Assembly (NCBI GenBank): GCA_017654735.1
Contig: JADPYG010000001.1
Coordinates: 558,001-622,000, forward strand
Direction: 5' to 3'
Origin: Vishniacozyma victoriae
Taxonomy: Eukaryota; Basidiomycota; Tremellomycetes; Tremellales; Bulleribasidiaceae
DNA: 64,000 bases
Shown: positions 47,803-59,213 of the stretch, in pieces
Position numbering within the stretch: the first letter of the stretch is position 1
Layout of the letters: each line of letters opens with the position of its first letter
The notes under the pieces: model-generated
Told to the model about the DNA's origin: nothing
The model's database searches: none
The model's input: the letters and a program-made list of their open reading frames with translations, nothing else
Translations under genes and position numbers: made by a program

Positions 47803-48364
47803 GTCCCCCAACTGTCCAAGCCGAGGCCTAAGGACCGCTCAATCAAGAGCGATACGCTCAATGACCTTCCAATCTCCAAGCACAAGCACTCCCGTCTTGT
47901 CCTATACTGAGTTCTCCTCTTACTCTAGTAGCCTAGATTGCTGATTGTCGAGTAAAGGGTTGACCGAAATTACCGGCTGAAATGGAATCGATAACTTGAG
48001 TTATGATTCCGGAGACCCGGTCGCGTGGAGATCAACAGCAGTGGCAAGTATGATGACACGCGTCGTAGAAGTCGAGTTAAGGGTCGAAGTAGGTATGAAT
48101 CGATAGCTTAGAATGGAGAGAGTACGATGAGCCCTACTTCGAGGTGTAGTGTAGTATAAAATACAAGAGTTATAGCGTGATGAATGGATATGAGGTATGG
48201 CTTTCGCGGGGTAAGGATACTGGTGGACTACATCAGCTCAGGGTCCTTGTTAGTAGGATTCGGGTAATTGCCGAGATCTTCCGGGTGTGGCACTTCCTTA
48301 CCTAGGCTCTATGCTGTTCAGATCTATAGTGATTTCTGTAATTCAGCTGCATATAACACCCAGA
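47803..48364. promoter_or_regulatory. Divergent intergenic region
   Basis: 562 bases between ADA2 (-) and the CTK2-like cyclin gene (+), presumably both promoters. No coding or RNA gene recognised. Confidence 0.45.
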
Positions 48365-49708
48365 ATGCCCGAATCATCAACAACACCAAAGGTCATGCTG
48401 TACAAGCCGTACTTCACTCCTGTAGAGGTAGAGAAATTGTCAGCGAAACAAAGAGGGAAGCTTAGCGTGTCGAGGGAAGAGCGGTGCAGGCAACAGGCTT
48501 GCAGTTTTATCGATGCCGTTGGGACGCGATGCGGATTGTGAGTCACCTATAGCGTCGCAAGGGGATTCAGCTGACGAGGGTAGTCCACGGAGAACGATAG
48601 CTACCGCCCAAACTTTATACATGCGTTTCCACCTCTTCTTTCCATATAGAGATTTCAATTATACCGTACGTCCACCCATCCTGGCCCAGCTAATTATCAG
48701 GAAGTCTCTCTATCCTGCCTATACGTGTCCTCCAAACTACACGATACACTCAAGAAACCACGCGATATCATATTGGCTTCGTACTCCCTACGATACCCAA
48801 ATCTAGTCAAGAAGGGTACTATCGACCCAACAGCGCTGGACGCGAGGATGTTGGAAGATGAGAGATTGAGGGTATTGACCGTTGAGCGGTTGGTATTGGA
48901 GACTATATGCTTCAAATTTGGAGTGGACTCGGCGCTCAGTATCGTCATCAAAATTGCGAAAGCGCTGGAACGTACGTCCCAAAATATGGATAACTGCCTG
49001 GTGCTGACCTTCAGTGGACAAGAGAATGTGTCAACAAGCGTGGAAGGCTGTAGTGGACTTGTAAGCCTCCTCTGTCAGACCATACTGCGAGACAAGCTCA
49101 TGGAAAGCTATCGGACATCAGCACCACTATCATATCCCCCTCACCTGGTTGCTGTTGCAGCGATATACGCATCTGCTCTACTATCCCTGGAAACCGCCGA
49201 CCCAAGTACCTTTGACGCGTCACAAGCTACACCAGAGAGTAAACGATACAAATCCATGGTAGATCAATTGAGTACAAGTGGGACATGGGAAGAAGATTAC
49301 GCTACAACGGCCGATCTCGTAGATGGTCAGTCACCCCTTATTCACATTGACGAAACTGACATAATAGAAGTAACACACTACCTCTTAGACTTATATATCA
49401 CTGTCCAATCACTACCTCAGACCCAAATATCAAACCCATCGCCAGATTCACCTTCCGGAAAACCAGCAACTACAACGGCAACATCATCAGGGAATACCGC
49501 TTTCCCGATTCCCGCTTATTGGACAGCTCAAACCCTTACCGAGCTGAAAATCTTTTTGAGGAACAAAAGGCCTGGGAGGGTTGATGTATCTTCATGGCCT
49601 ATGTTTACGGAGGAGGAGGGTGATGTTGAGCAAAGTCCAGCAGATGGGATTGGGCGAAATGAGGGAACTGTCAGGTTTTTGTGGGATGAGTCGCAGGTTG
49701 AGGCTTAG
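48365..49708 (+). CDS. CTK2: CTD kinase subunit beta (Ctk2-type cyclin)
   Basis: Ctk2 is the cyclin of CTDK-I, which phosphorylates Ser2 of the RNA polymerase II tail during elongation. Exons 48365-48537, 48584-48665, 48701-48971, 49015-49060, 49108-49325 and 49368-49708 give 376 residues. The first cyclin fold is complete: QQACSFIDAVG, PRRTIATAQTLYMRF, DVS-like EVSLSCLYVSSKLHDTL, KKPRDIILASYSLR, and ERLRVLTVERLVLETICF, followed by the second fold (QQAWKAVVDLYRTSAPLSYP). The C-terminal segment is Ser/Thr/Pro-rich. An L- or K-type cyclin is the alternative reading, but the N-terminal leader YKPYFTPVEVEKLS is as I recall for fungal Ctk2. Its distance from SEN1 and ADA2 is chance; all three act on polymerase II. 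Confidence 0.82.
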
Positions 49709-49972
49709 AGCTGTATCATATATGTCATAGCATAGATCATTGTTCATGTATACATTGTGAGCCCCAAGTGGATGTGTACATGCATGTTATCCAGTCGATA
49801 GTAGTGTATGAGCACTGAGACTCACTTTGTAGCGTGCCACGAATTTTGGTGGTGCCTGTTTTGTCCGCAACCTAGAGCAACTATACTGTGTCATCTTGAT
49901 TCATTCTACCTACACCTCTTGTCATCACATCACCGCAGATTCTCACCACTTTCTTGCACAGTATACATCAAA

Positions 49973-50507
49973 ATGGCAGCACTATCCCTTATCGCAAGCA
50001 CATCCCGATCAACACTCCCCTTCCTACCCCAAATCCAATCTTTCCTTCGATCATCCCTCCCCTCATCTCCGATACTCCGTTCAACACTCAGTACACCAGC
50101 ATGGTACCTTTCAATCCCCGGTCTCGCATCTTTATTGGAGCTACTACCGCCGATCGTACTTGCTGTACCTAAATCGAAGATTTCACATTCGAGGAAAAGT
50201 ATGAGGAGCGCTAATAAGGGATTGAAAAATAAGTCCAGTAAGTCTCTATATCTGTTGGGAGTGTGGTGTATCTACATTCGGGCTATTTCCTCGTAATGGA
50301 GGGCTGATATGTAGATTTCTCGAATTGTGAAGCATGTGGAGGGATGAAGTTGGCACATAATATCTGTCCTTCTTGTTACTCCCAGATTTCTCGAAAGTGA
50401 GTATTCATCAACTTTATTCTTGGGTTGAGTTTGCTGACTGCTGAAGGTGGAAGAGTGAAGCACGTAGTCTGGAAGCTGGGAGTGGATCGTCACCTGAAGC
50501 CAGATGA
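49973..50507 (+). CDS. MRPL32: Mitochondrial large-subunit ribosomal protein bL32m
   Basis: Exons 49973-50237, 50315-50396 and 50447-50507 give 135 residues. The N-terminus is Arg/Ser-rich and free of acidic residues, typical of a mitochondrial presequence. The mature part starts at VPKSKISHSRKSMRSANKGL, the universal L32 signature, and carries a zinc ribbon of two CxxC pairs (CEACGG and CPSC). In yeast this protein is cleaved by the m-AAA protease before assembly; the long leader agrees. The start was chosen as the first ATG in frame in good context (AAAATGGC). Confidence 0.93.
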
Positions 50508-50674
50508 GGTGGGAGTCGGGCTTGAGAGTGGACATGGTTCGTGGCTGTACGGAAAGAGGGATTCTGCTCGAGAGACGTATGCACGTTACATATCGACAAC
50601 AAATACATGACAACAAGCATATCCAAATGAGTGGAATTGAGCTAATACAACGACGTCTACACCACGATACAAAC

Positions 50675-51745
50675 CTAATCACGACTCCTATTCTCACCCT
50701 TGGTCTTGTCCCAAGCATCCTCCCTAATAGGAACAGCCCTGGGGCAAGGTGCCAACCCCTCATTCTGCCTAGATGTCCATCCGAGTAATCGATTCATTAA
50801 CCACTCTGAAACTCCTTCTCCGGGTAGTGGGCGAATAGTCTCGACTTCGTGGGAAGCGATTAGACCACTGTAAGGCGAGAAGGTGTATAGAGATGATGTT
50901 CGCCAGATTGATTCCTAGCTGTCAGCTATGGTATAAAGGGAAAGGTGAAGGGATGTACCTTATGAGGAGGAAGTCTTGGGGTTCCGTAGAGTGACAGTGA
51001 GACTCTGATTTGTTTCTGACGATGGGCTGGGATGGGTTTACGAGCAACCATCAACCTTGATAATGCCGAGGAGGAAGATGTGGGGGCTGGGGAGAATGTC
51101 ATTCTATCCATAACGGTATGGAGGTCTGTGTGGAATGCTGTTCATCAGCGTCTTGTTGACCTACACGACATTGGGAGCGTACCTTGCATCCCATTTCGAG
51201 CAATCGAGAAAGCTACCGAGTAGGCTGGGAGGGATATGATCTGATATCAGCTGTTTGTTTTGACGCATTGGGGATATAGCTTACTCGAATGGGTAGAGGA
51301 GCCGGGAGCTTGAGTATGACATTTGAGCTATAGATATCCGGAGGGAAAAGCTCAGCAGATGACTGTCCAGACTGAAGGGTTAGAGGTAGAGTATCTCTTA
51401 GATGTATCATCGCGCGTCCTGACTATCAGTTTCGGCCTTCTCGAGTGTAGAATAAGACTCACCGACTCGCATCTGCCATTCCGCATCATCCACTTCTTCC
51501 CCATTGCTCTTCGGAGGTTCTGGTCCCTTTCCTTTTCCCTTTCCCTGAGATTCATATGGGCTGGTAGGATTTGGGAACGGTAAGAGCTGTGGAATGGTGA
51601 ATTGAGAAGGAAGGTATGAAGTGGTGGCAATGGGTGAGGGGGCGGTATGTAGGTACCGAAGGGGTAGTTTTGAGGTCGAGCCTGTCTTCGAAACCCCACG
51701 AGTGAGCCTTGTGGTACATATACAGCGCTTTATTGTTACGCTCAT
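50675..51745 (-). CDS. Probable mitochondrial protein of unknown function
   Basis: Exons 51463-51745, 51285-51394, 51183-51240, 50959-51137 and 50675-50914 give 289 residues. The start MSVTIKRCICTTRLTRGVS is basic, hydroxylated and without acidic residues, so an import presequence is likely. No family is recognised with confidence. The second half has short beta-like segments and a strongly conserved-looking end (LYTFSPYSGLIASHEVETIR, then PLPGEGVSEWLMNRLLGW), reminiscent of NTF2-like or DUF2358-type folds, but this is a guess. It converges with bL32m, with 167 bases between the stops. Splicing of exon 2 uses the second of two nearby AGs at 51396. Confidence 0.75.
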
Positions 51746-52008
51746 AGTGATTGTTGTGTTGAAGGTAGAAATATAGTGATGGAAAATACGCGAACTTTTC
51801 TGCGGGAATCAAAGCGGAGCTGAAGCGGAGAAATCCGTTGCCCGTGGGGTAGATACTCTTGCGATGCTGCTATACCTGCTCTGCTTTATACACGATATTG
51901 ATGCATACTTTTCCATCTGACTACTATCAATGCATGGCAGCTGGCATAGTAATTCATCAATACAAATACAAACTCCTCTGGTAGGATTCCACAAAGTCAC
52001 GAGATCTG

Positions 52009-53160
52009 CTAATAGGAGGGCGACGACGAAGATTCCCTGCAAGCTGGACGTCAGCTCCCACCTCATATGTCTACTCTACTGACCTTAGCGACTTTGATCC
52101 CAGGGACGACAGGGCTCCATTCTCGGCCCGCGAATAGTCATTGGTCATGACTTGATTCATGACGGTGATATTCTCGCTGATGTTGCTGTTGCTCACTGCA
52201 ATAGGATTCCCATCCTCAGGAATCTCGGTCGCGATCCAGTTCCTAGCTTATCAGCACTCATTTCCCCAACTGAGTATATATAACATACATCGAGGTCCCG
52301 GAGCTTAGACGGACGATCGGGTTTGAGGTGTTACCTTCGGCTCCAGGGGCCATGCGGTCTTGTGATGGATGTTCAAGTCGAGGTGTCCAGATGAAACTGC
52401 TGCCGGTCATATTCATCGGGAAGGCATAACACTACCGTAGCATCAGTGTAATCATTATCAAGAGCCTGGCTTGGGTGTACTGACCATTGCCTCTTTACCC
52501 GACAAGTTGACGCTTTCTGTCAGCCTGGGAGCCCGTGCGGTGACATACCTGGCATGCAACCTGTAAGGGGGAGTTCCCGGTAGAGTATAGTTCAATGTTC
52601 GTGGTCCTATCAATTGCTATATCGCATTAGGGATTGGTACGTATCGTCTAGACAAATGCCGCATACCTTCCGATACCTTCGTAATGCACATTGGGTTATT
52701 GGAGGGAGTAGTCCTTTCTAGAGATACTTTCATGTCGCTCATCTTGTGGTGAATTGGTAGAGATTGATTAGTATGAAATACAGACAGGTGATAAGAGACA
52801 CTCGTTACTAACGCAGTGTACTCGTTAGCAACTTACAGAAGGAGTCATGCTGGTTCTCTTGGCATTACTCATGAGCTTAGGGAGGGAACATTCCTCAAGT
52901 CCTGCTCCGGTAAAATCCCTGAATCAATCTAGCACTCTAGCGACAGCACTCTGGTCTTCGGCTAACAAGTAATAGGTCGGTACGTAGACTTTTGCACCCA
53001 TTTAGGGCGAGTTCAGTGGTATGTTACCCCAGAGCTCAAGCCTTTGAAGAAGGTTCGGATGGTCTTGGTACCCCAAGGTGGGACTTGGAATGACCGGTGT
53101 ACCGGTGGTGAGCTTCCATGGACTTAATAGATGATCTTTGGCCAGTTTCCCGCCGAACAT
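52009..53160 (-). CDS. Hypothetical protein, eight short exons, function unknown
   Basis: No homology recognised. A frame-consistent model is 53028-53160, 52837-52904, 52667-52717, 52549-52616, 52485-52512, 52289-52431, 52084-52242 and 52009-52036, giving 225 residues. Every phase closes and all donors are GTAAGT/GTATGT/GTCAGT-like except the first (GTAACA), whose acceptor is also the weakest. The protein starts MFGGKLAKDHLLSPWKL and has a central segment ASVNLSGKEAMCYAFPMN with several N-glycosylation sequons. One exon is only 28 nt. The last intron offers two acceptors 7 bases apart. The other choice (exon 51809-52043) adds a hydrophobic segment GIFVVALLLADLVTLW and 294 residues in all, but would leave only 63 bases before the next gene. 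Confidence 0.55.
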
Positions 53161-53686
53161 GGCGGACTGTCGGCAAAGCGTGAGTGATCAGTCTGATCAG
53201 CAGGACTACATGGTGCTCACAATCTTCACCTTTCAAAGCCGGCAAGCTCTGTCATGTTTGACCTACCTTGCTACTCACGTTGAACTCATATCAACTGGCA
53301 GATGATCGGCCAGATATCATGAACCTTACATCTCCGCTCAAAATATGTAGTATCCGAATAGGCTTGAAGATGCATATGTAATCTCTTTTCTCCTTGGATC
53401 TACCAGGTCAAAGATAGAGCCACGGAGACAGATGCTCGACGAGGTACAGTGCCTGTCCCTTGTACCCCTTTCTTCCGCCCCTGTTTGCCCTGTTTGCTCT
53501 GTTGACGCCCTTTTGCTGTACTCCCTGAGTTTCTCTGTTCCTGCCCTTACTCTCGTCAGATGCATCCTAGCACTTTAGCGTTCACGTATCACCTCATCTT
53601 CTAGTTGATCTCACTAGAATCATTGCATTTAATCAAGTTCATCATTCACTCAGTAGTAAACCGGGTTCACCGATCACACCCATAAC
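53161..53686. promoter_or_regulatory. Divergent intergenic region
   Basis: 526 bases between the hypothetical gene (-) and the RGS gene (+), presumably both promoters. No coding or RNA gene seen. Confidence 0.45.
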
Positions 53687-55550
53687 ATGATTGGCTCGTC
53701 TTCGAGTAGCCGATCGGGCAGATCTAAAGATGATATACTCGAACTAGCTCTTCCCAATGAGAGTCCGACATCTTGCAGACCTATCGCACCAGGTAATCCA
53801 TATACGAGGTTCCGTAAACCATCCATCCTACCTCTCAAGGGACCGACACTCGAGAACCTTAAACTGGCCAGTATTTTGAATAACGAAACATGTTCACCGA
53901 TCTCTTTCAGGGACTTCACAAGTTTTGTCGAGGGAAAGGAACATAGTACCGAGAATTTATTATTCGCGGTTTGGTATAGAAGTTATGCGGCGCGTTGGAG
54001 GGATTTAGATGAGGAAACAAAGAAACGCGTACCTGTACCCAGTACGAAATTGGGAGACCGATATGATCCTTTCACACGCGGGTCCAGGTCGGACGTTGGG
54101 ACAAGTAGCAATCAAGCGTCAATGCTGCCGATTGGGGAGCAGCCGATGAGGGAGGAGGCTGCTAGGGCTTTCTCAACGTTTCTCAGGTCGGGTGGATCGA
54201 GGGCGCTGGGAGTGAGTGATGATTTGAGGCAGTTTGCGAGGACCTGTCTGGCCAAGAGTAGTGCTCCGGAATGCGTAAGTCTACTTAGTTGTCAAAGGAC
54301 CGTGCTCAACATTCAGTTCCTGCCAATTTATGAGGAAGTCTACCTCACTCTAGAAACCCAATCGTTGCCAAACTTCTTATCATACGCCAGCACGAACGTC
54401 AATCACCCAAAGCAGATGTTCTGGTATGTCTACCGTTCTGCATCCCGGCGAAACACTGACAATTAGGTACTACGTCGGCATCTTTGATTTCCTCCTTGGT
54501 GCCGTCATCTACATTATCCTCACACTCCTCCTACCGACATCGAACTTCGGTTTCCGCGCAATACGCTTAATATCTACGATCTTCACTTCATTCGGGGCGA
54601 TGCAGATATATTCCGCCTGGAGGGGGTTCTGCTCTCAAGTATGGAACCGTAAAAGCCGACAACTAAGACCGTGGGAGATGGATGATGTTGTCGATGAGGA
54701 AGTTTCAGTAAATGGTAAAGAGGATATGGAATTGGATACTACAGGAAATTGGGGATCAACGCCGAGACTGATCGAACCGGTCACTACTCGAACTACCTCG
54801 TCTGGAGGAAACAACATGTTTAACGAAAACGTCTTTGCTACCACTACTCCTCCGCCTAATTTGGATATCCAGTTATCACCCGAAGTCCATCCACTTACCG
54901 ATATGAACGACATCTCCTCATCGCCCGTCTCAGTCAATGAGCTCCGCCCAATGCCATCCCGTAATACCGATCTTGAAGATGAAGGTCCATCAGAGGAATT
55001 GACCGAAACACAAATCCGACAATTAGCACTCCGCCGCCAAACTATCAAAGTACCCGATGCCTCCCTCGCTTTCCCAATCTCAGAGGACGATCACGTAGGG
55101 GAATTGTCGACCCCACGTAAAGCCTCACATCGACTTAGTATCGCCGGTGCATCTCTTCGACCATCCGTCAGTTCGGTCAGCTCGACATTACGTCAAAGTA
55201 TGTCTCCACTTCCTACGCCCATAGCTCGTCGATCGGATATATCGCCATTTGGAGAACCCCCAATAGCGCCTGAATCAGGTCGAGGTTCCGTCGAGCCCAA
55301 ATTATCAATGACATCGCTAGCTGCAGTGCATCAGGATTTAGGAGCTTTGTTAGGGAGATTTAGGAACTCGACAAACGGGACAATAGAAGAGGGCAGTCCG
55401 AAAATGTTTGGACCGGAAGTACTAGTTGAGGATCCGAGGGTCGTTGCGTTATTTGAAGGGGTCGTAAGGGATATCTTGATCGTTGGGGCGATTAGTGCTG
55501 TAATTTGGATCGCGCTTTGTCTAGCTGTTCCCTGCGCGGGACTTGTATAA
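53687..55550 (+). CDS. RAX1-like RGS-domain membrane protein
   Basis: Exons 53687-54274, 54317-54423 and 54467-55550 give 592 residues. An RGS-like fold spans roughly residues 50-230 (ILNNETCSPISFRDFTSFVE, LLFAVWYRSY, SLPNFLSYASTN). Two hydrophobic segments follow (FLLGAVIYIILTLLL and IRLISTIFTSFGAM), then a long Ser/Thr/Pro-rich cytosolic region, and a C-terminal membrane span (DILIVGAISAVIWIALCLAV). RGS plus these membrane segments is the architecture of yeast Rax1, which marks bud sites with Rax2. It differs from the cytosolic RGS proteins that switch off pheromone G proteins. Whether this one acts on a G-alpha subunit cannot be told. The start is the first ATG in frame. Confidence 0.82.
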
Positions 55551-55812
55551 ATTGTGTTGTATCGTATCGTATATTGAAAAGGGGGATTCACCTGGCGTGA
55601 TGAGTTTGTATATGGCAGTGCTTGTCACTTTATATGTATGCCTGATAGATGGCACAACACTGGCTTTTCACGAACGATCAGCAGGTTGATTACTTGCAAA
55701 CTGGCAGTGCATACAATGGCTATTCTAGCTAGATGTTGAATCCTATGTCCTTGTATACAATATTTAAAACAGCGAGGTATTGTTGAATCCTATTTCCCCA
55801 CCTCTACAACGA

Positions 55813-57923
55813 CTAGGCAGATGCGCCAGCCTTTTCAGCAGCAGCAACTGCCTCCTCGAACCATTCTTTTAATGAATCGGTATCCTCCTGACCCACACTG
55901 ATCCTAACAAGACCAGCATCAACACCATACTGCGCCGCCCAGTCCAACTCGGTATAATGAGCCAACAACGTATAAGGCGAAGCCAACGTGAAGCTCGTTC
56001 CAAGTGATGGACCCTTGGCACAGGCGATGGTATCGAAGAAAGCTTTGGAAGCAGCCAATGAAGTAAATGTAATGGAGAATAAACCCCCGAAACCACCTTT
56101 ACCAAGTGTAGGGGTTCGTTTTGCTTGTGCGTAAATCTCGGGCGTGACGTAACGTGGGTAATAGACTTTTTTGATCACTTTTGATGAATCTTGGGTAGGA
56201 GATTCGATGGATCGGGAAAAGAGGTACTCGGTGATCTCGTATGCGTTATCGTTGACTAATTTGATTCGACGTCGGAAATCACGGGAATTGCGCTCCATGT
56301 AGACCGCATCTTCCGGGTAGTAGATATCCTCAAAATCTGTCGACAAGACGGTTTTGAGAGCATCGTAGAATGGCATATTAGGGTTGAGTACCAGACTAGT
56401 TGTCAGCTTCTGCCGAGTCTCGTCGGATGTAAATTAGCTTACCTTCCTCCCATGACATTCGACTCGCCCGAGAAGATCTTTGTCAAACTACTAACGACAA
56501 TATCGGCATAAGTCATGACTTCAACATTAATAAAGTTTCCAATAGTCTCATCGACCACAACGATAAACCCATGTTTATCTGCCAATTTCCGGATCTGGGC
56601 CAGATCAGGTGATCGTAAGAGTGGATTACCGGGGAACTCGCAGAACAACGCCAAAAGTCGGGGTTCATCCGCTTTGCGGGCCTCTAGGAGATCTGAGAGG
56701 GGCTGAATATCATCTGCTCCACCCTGACCGAGTAGGATACCACCTGGACCCCATTTCTGGAGGATTTTCAGGGTGTCGATATAGGGGAATCTTATCGTTA
56801 GCTAGACTCGTGGATGGATGCACGCCGGCTTACCCGTAGGAGAGACTCTTGCCCTCTGGTTCGCCTGATGCGCGCCTGACTTTACGACATATATCGTGTG
56901 CGTGCCAAATAGCGCTCATACCCCCAGGGTACAGGTATACATCGTCCGGTGTGACCGCTTTCCCTTCAGATCCAGCACTAGCTCCTCGTGGTACATCATC
57001 AACCTTTCCAAAGTCCTCATCACTAGGCAGCAATCCTCCTGCGATTCTCCGTCTCAGAGCCTGTTTGGCGAGAGGTGCATTGAAAAGAGGTAAATTCCGT
57101 CCATACCGTTCTTCCAAGTATGTCGATAGATCCGGAGTCAGGTTCTCACCGTCGACCTGCTTGGCGATCGGGTCTGAGACAGGTGTTGATGGAGTAGCGG
57201 GTACTGATGGTGTAGCAGAAATACTGACTGATTGTTGTTTTTTAGCATAATGTCGATTCTTGGAGTAATGTGTATTTTTCGTAGGCGCAGTCTCAAGCAC
57301 AGTAGGTTGAGGCTGTACACCAGCCGGTGTCTCTCCCATGAAATCAAGTGCCCTTTCCGCTAATCTCGACGAAACTCCATCTCCAGTATGTTGCCAGAAT
57401 GATTTCGCGAATCCCCAATGTTCTTTATTGAATAACAAGATTTGGAGCTCAATCACTTCCACTCCACTACTTTGGTAGCTAGTTTTAGAGGACGTCGGGT
57501 CGACCGGGGATGTCTGGACGTTTGATAGTGAGGGACAGATGACGAATTCGACGATTCGAGATGGGATCGATGGGTCCTGGTGGGCTAGGAAATCTCGAGC
57601 TTCGGCTGCGACTTTCGGTGAGGGGAAGAGCATACATAGTTCCGTCTCGGGTCTGCCAAACTTGTTCAAGCATAAAGAGGCAAGCTGAGGTCAGCTTGAT
57701 CCCTGCCGTCGACTTGGAGGATCTAGCTTACCTTCTGAATAGTCCGATGAACAAAGAAGCGAGGGTATCCAGTTTCCATCTTTTCCACCACCCGCTTCTC
57801 CCCTTCCTCATACCCAACATTATCGGCCCAAGTAGGAAGTGAAACCGAGACCGCATGAGCAGTCATGGGTGGTACAGAAGATCCCAATGGGATCCCTGGT
57901 GGTCTACCTACTGCCGCTGTCAT
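55813..57923 (-). CDS. STR2: Cystathionine gamma-synthase (Str2 type)
   Basis: PLP enzyme that joins cysteine with an activated homoserine to form cystathionine in the transsulfuration route. Exons 57732-57923, 56834-57684, 56443-56790 and 55813-56395 give 657 residues, the size of yeast Str2. The Cys/Met-metabolism fold is clear: [20 protein letters not shown] (PLP phosphate region), [28 protein letters not shown] with the pyridine-binding Asp, and [16 protein letters not shown] with the Schiff-base Lys 452. The N-terminal 250 residues are the extra domain of fungal Str2, here with a low-complexity Thr/Pro/Ser insert. The end matches the substrate arginine region ([10 protein letters not shown]). 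Confidence 0.92.
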
Positions 57924-58117
57924 TATGAATGTAGATATATAGGTTAGATAAATGGGTCGACTCAATCGCCATCCGACTACTCCTGTGCCTGGCTATTCGA
58001 TATATGAATAATCGTAATCTACGGAATCAAATTCAAGATGTCGTGCTGCTGGAATGCTGTTATACGATAAATACATATCTTTTGGGGGTACACTATTACT
58101 TCTGATCTTTCTCTTAC

Positions 58118-58808
58118 CTAACCGAAGTAGGGAGCATCATTGTAGTCATTCAGCTCCTCGGCACCTGACCATCGCTTCTCAAGCTACTGATCAGTTCTCT
58201 GTACTCTGATCACGTTATCTAACAAGGGAGACTTACATGTTTTCGACTCCTCTTTTCCATCCTTTTGACCACCCCTCCGACTCCAATAGAACCCAACAAA
58301 CCCTCCAGTGGCTCAATTGGCATTCCATCTACCATTTCTCCTACCACAGGTATATCTCCAACAGCCTGTCCCTTGTGCCCAGCACTCGGAGCAACGGGTG
58401 ACCCCATCTCATCAAGTGGTACAAAGCTATTCAAAACAGGCCTAGTCTCTCCAGGGCGTTCACGAACTGCAGGACCGAGGGGGTTACCCCTGTCCAGTTT
58501 TGCCATGCCTACTAGACCATCTAGACCAGCTAGACCTCTTTTCAGGTCCATTTCAGGTAGTCCGAGGCCAGAGACCATGTTATCTACGCCGAGTGGGGAG
58601 GGGTCGATATTGTGGTCGGGCAAGGCTTTCACCATTGATATAGGACCTTTACCGATGGCATTGGGCTTATCTTCTAGTAAACCGAGGATGGGCGTCCGTT
58701 TCTAGACGTCAGCTGAGATTTTCAGGTCAGATGATGAATTACGATTTCGGTGGGTCTGGCATACGAGATGGCTGCGAGGAGAACGGTAATGATACAAGCG
58801 GTTTTCAT
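58118..58808 (-). CDS. Secreted prepro-peptide with Kex2 sites
   Basis: Exons 58743-58808, 58237-58701 and 58118-58183 give 198 residues. The first exon alone encodes a signal peptide (MKTACIITVLLAAISYA) plus RPTEI. Exon 2 opens with Lys-Arg. Further Lys-Arg pairs lie at residues 76-77, 168-169, 172-173 and 180-181, where the last three are clustered (VVKR, MEKR, LEKR). After the final LEKR comes the C-terminal 17-mer WSGAEELNDYNDAPYFG and the stop. No cysteine occurs after the signal peptide and no enzyme domain is visible. This is the build of a fungal pheromone- or quorum-peptide-like precursor cut by Kex2 in the Golgi, the same logic as Cryptococcus Qsp1 but with no sequence likeness to it. 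The C-terminal exon depends on the second AG of cagtag; the first AG gives a stop before LEKR. Confidence 0.72.
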
Positions 58809-59213
58809 TTTTGATTTTGATTGCTACGATTGGCTTTTAGTGGTAGGTTCCTGGGCAAGATTGATAAGATATGTGAGTGATGTAGTTTTGGTATGATTTG
58901 ATGAACTTTCTGAGCCCGACGAATCCTTACTATATACCAGCTTCCCATTCTTAGCGCTATAGATAATCAGCGAAACATAGCATGTATCGGATAGTCTTGG
59001 TCTTGCAATTCTGTTAGTCTTGGAGATTAGAGCATGTCTCAGAGATAATATAACCTGAGACAGGATTGGTGCACTTTGTACGACTGCCAGTCGCTTATCT
59101 TCAGTGTGGATCATGTGTTATACATACATGCTCTAGTCGTTATGATATGATACTTTAAAGAACCTAGACTTAGTGTAAGAGCACTAGCAAGCAAGGATCG
59201 AGTCATCGCGGCA
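58809..59213. promoter_or_regulatory. Upstream region of secreted peptide gene
   Basis: 405 bases between two leftward genes, holding the peptide-gene promoter and the NUG1-type 3' end. AT-rich, with no coding signal. Confidence 0.45.

Noticed and set aside
58118..58808. Secreted precursor as a hydrophobin or cysteine-rich effector
   Set aside because: No cysteine after the signal peptide and no hydrophobin spacing.
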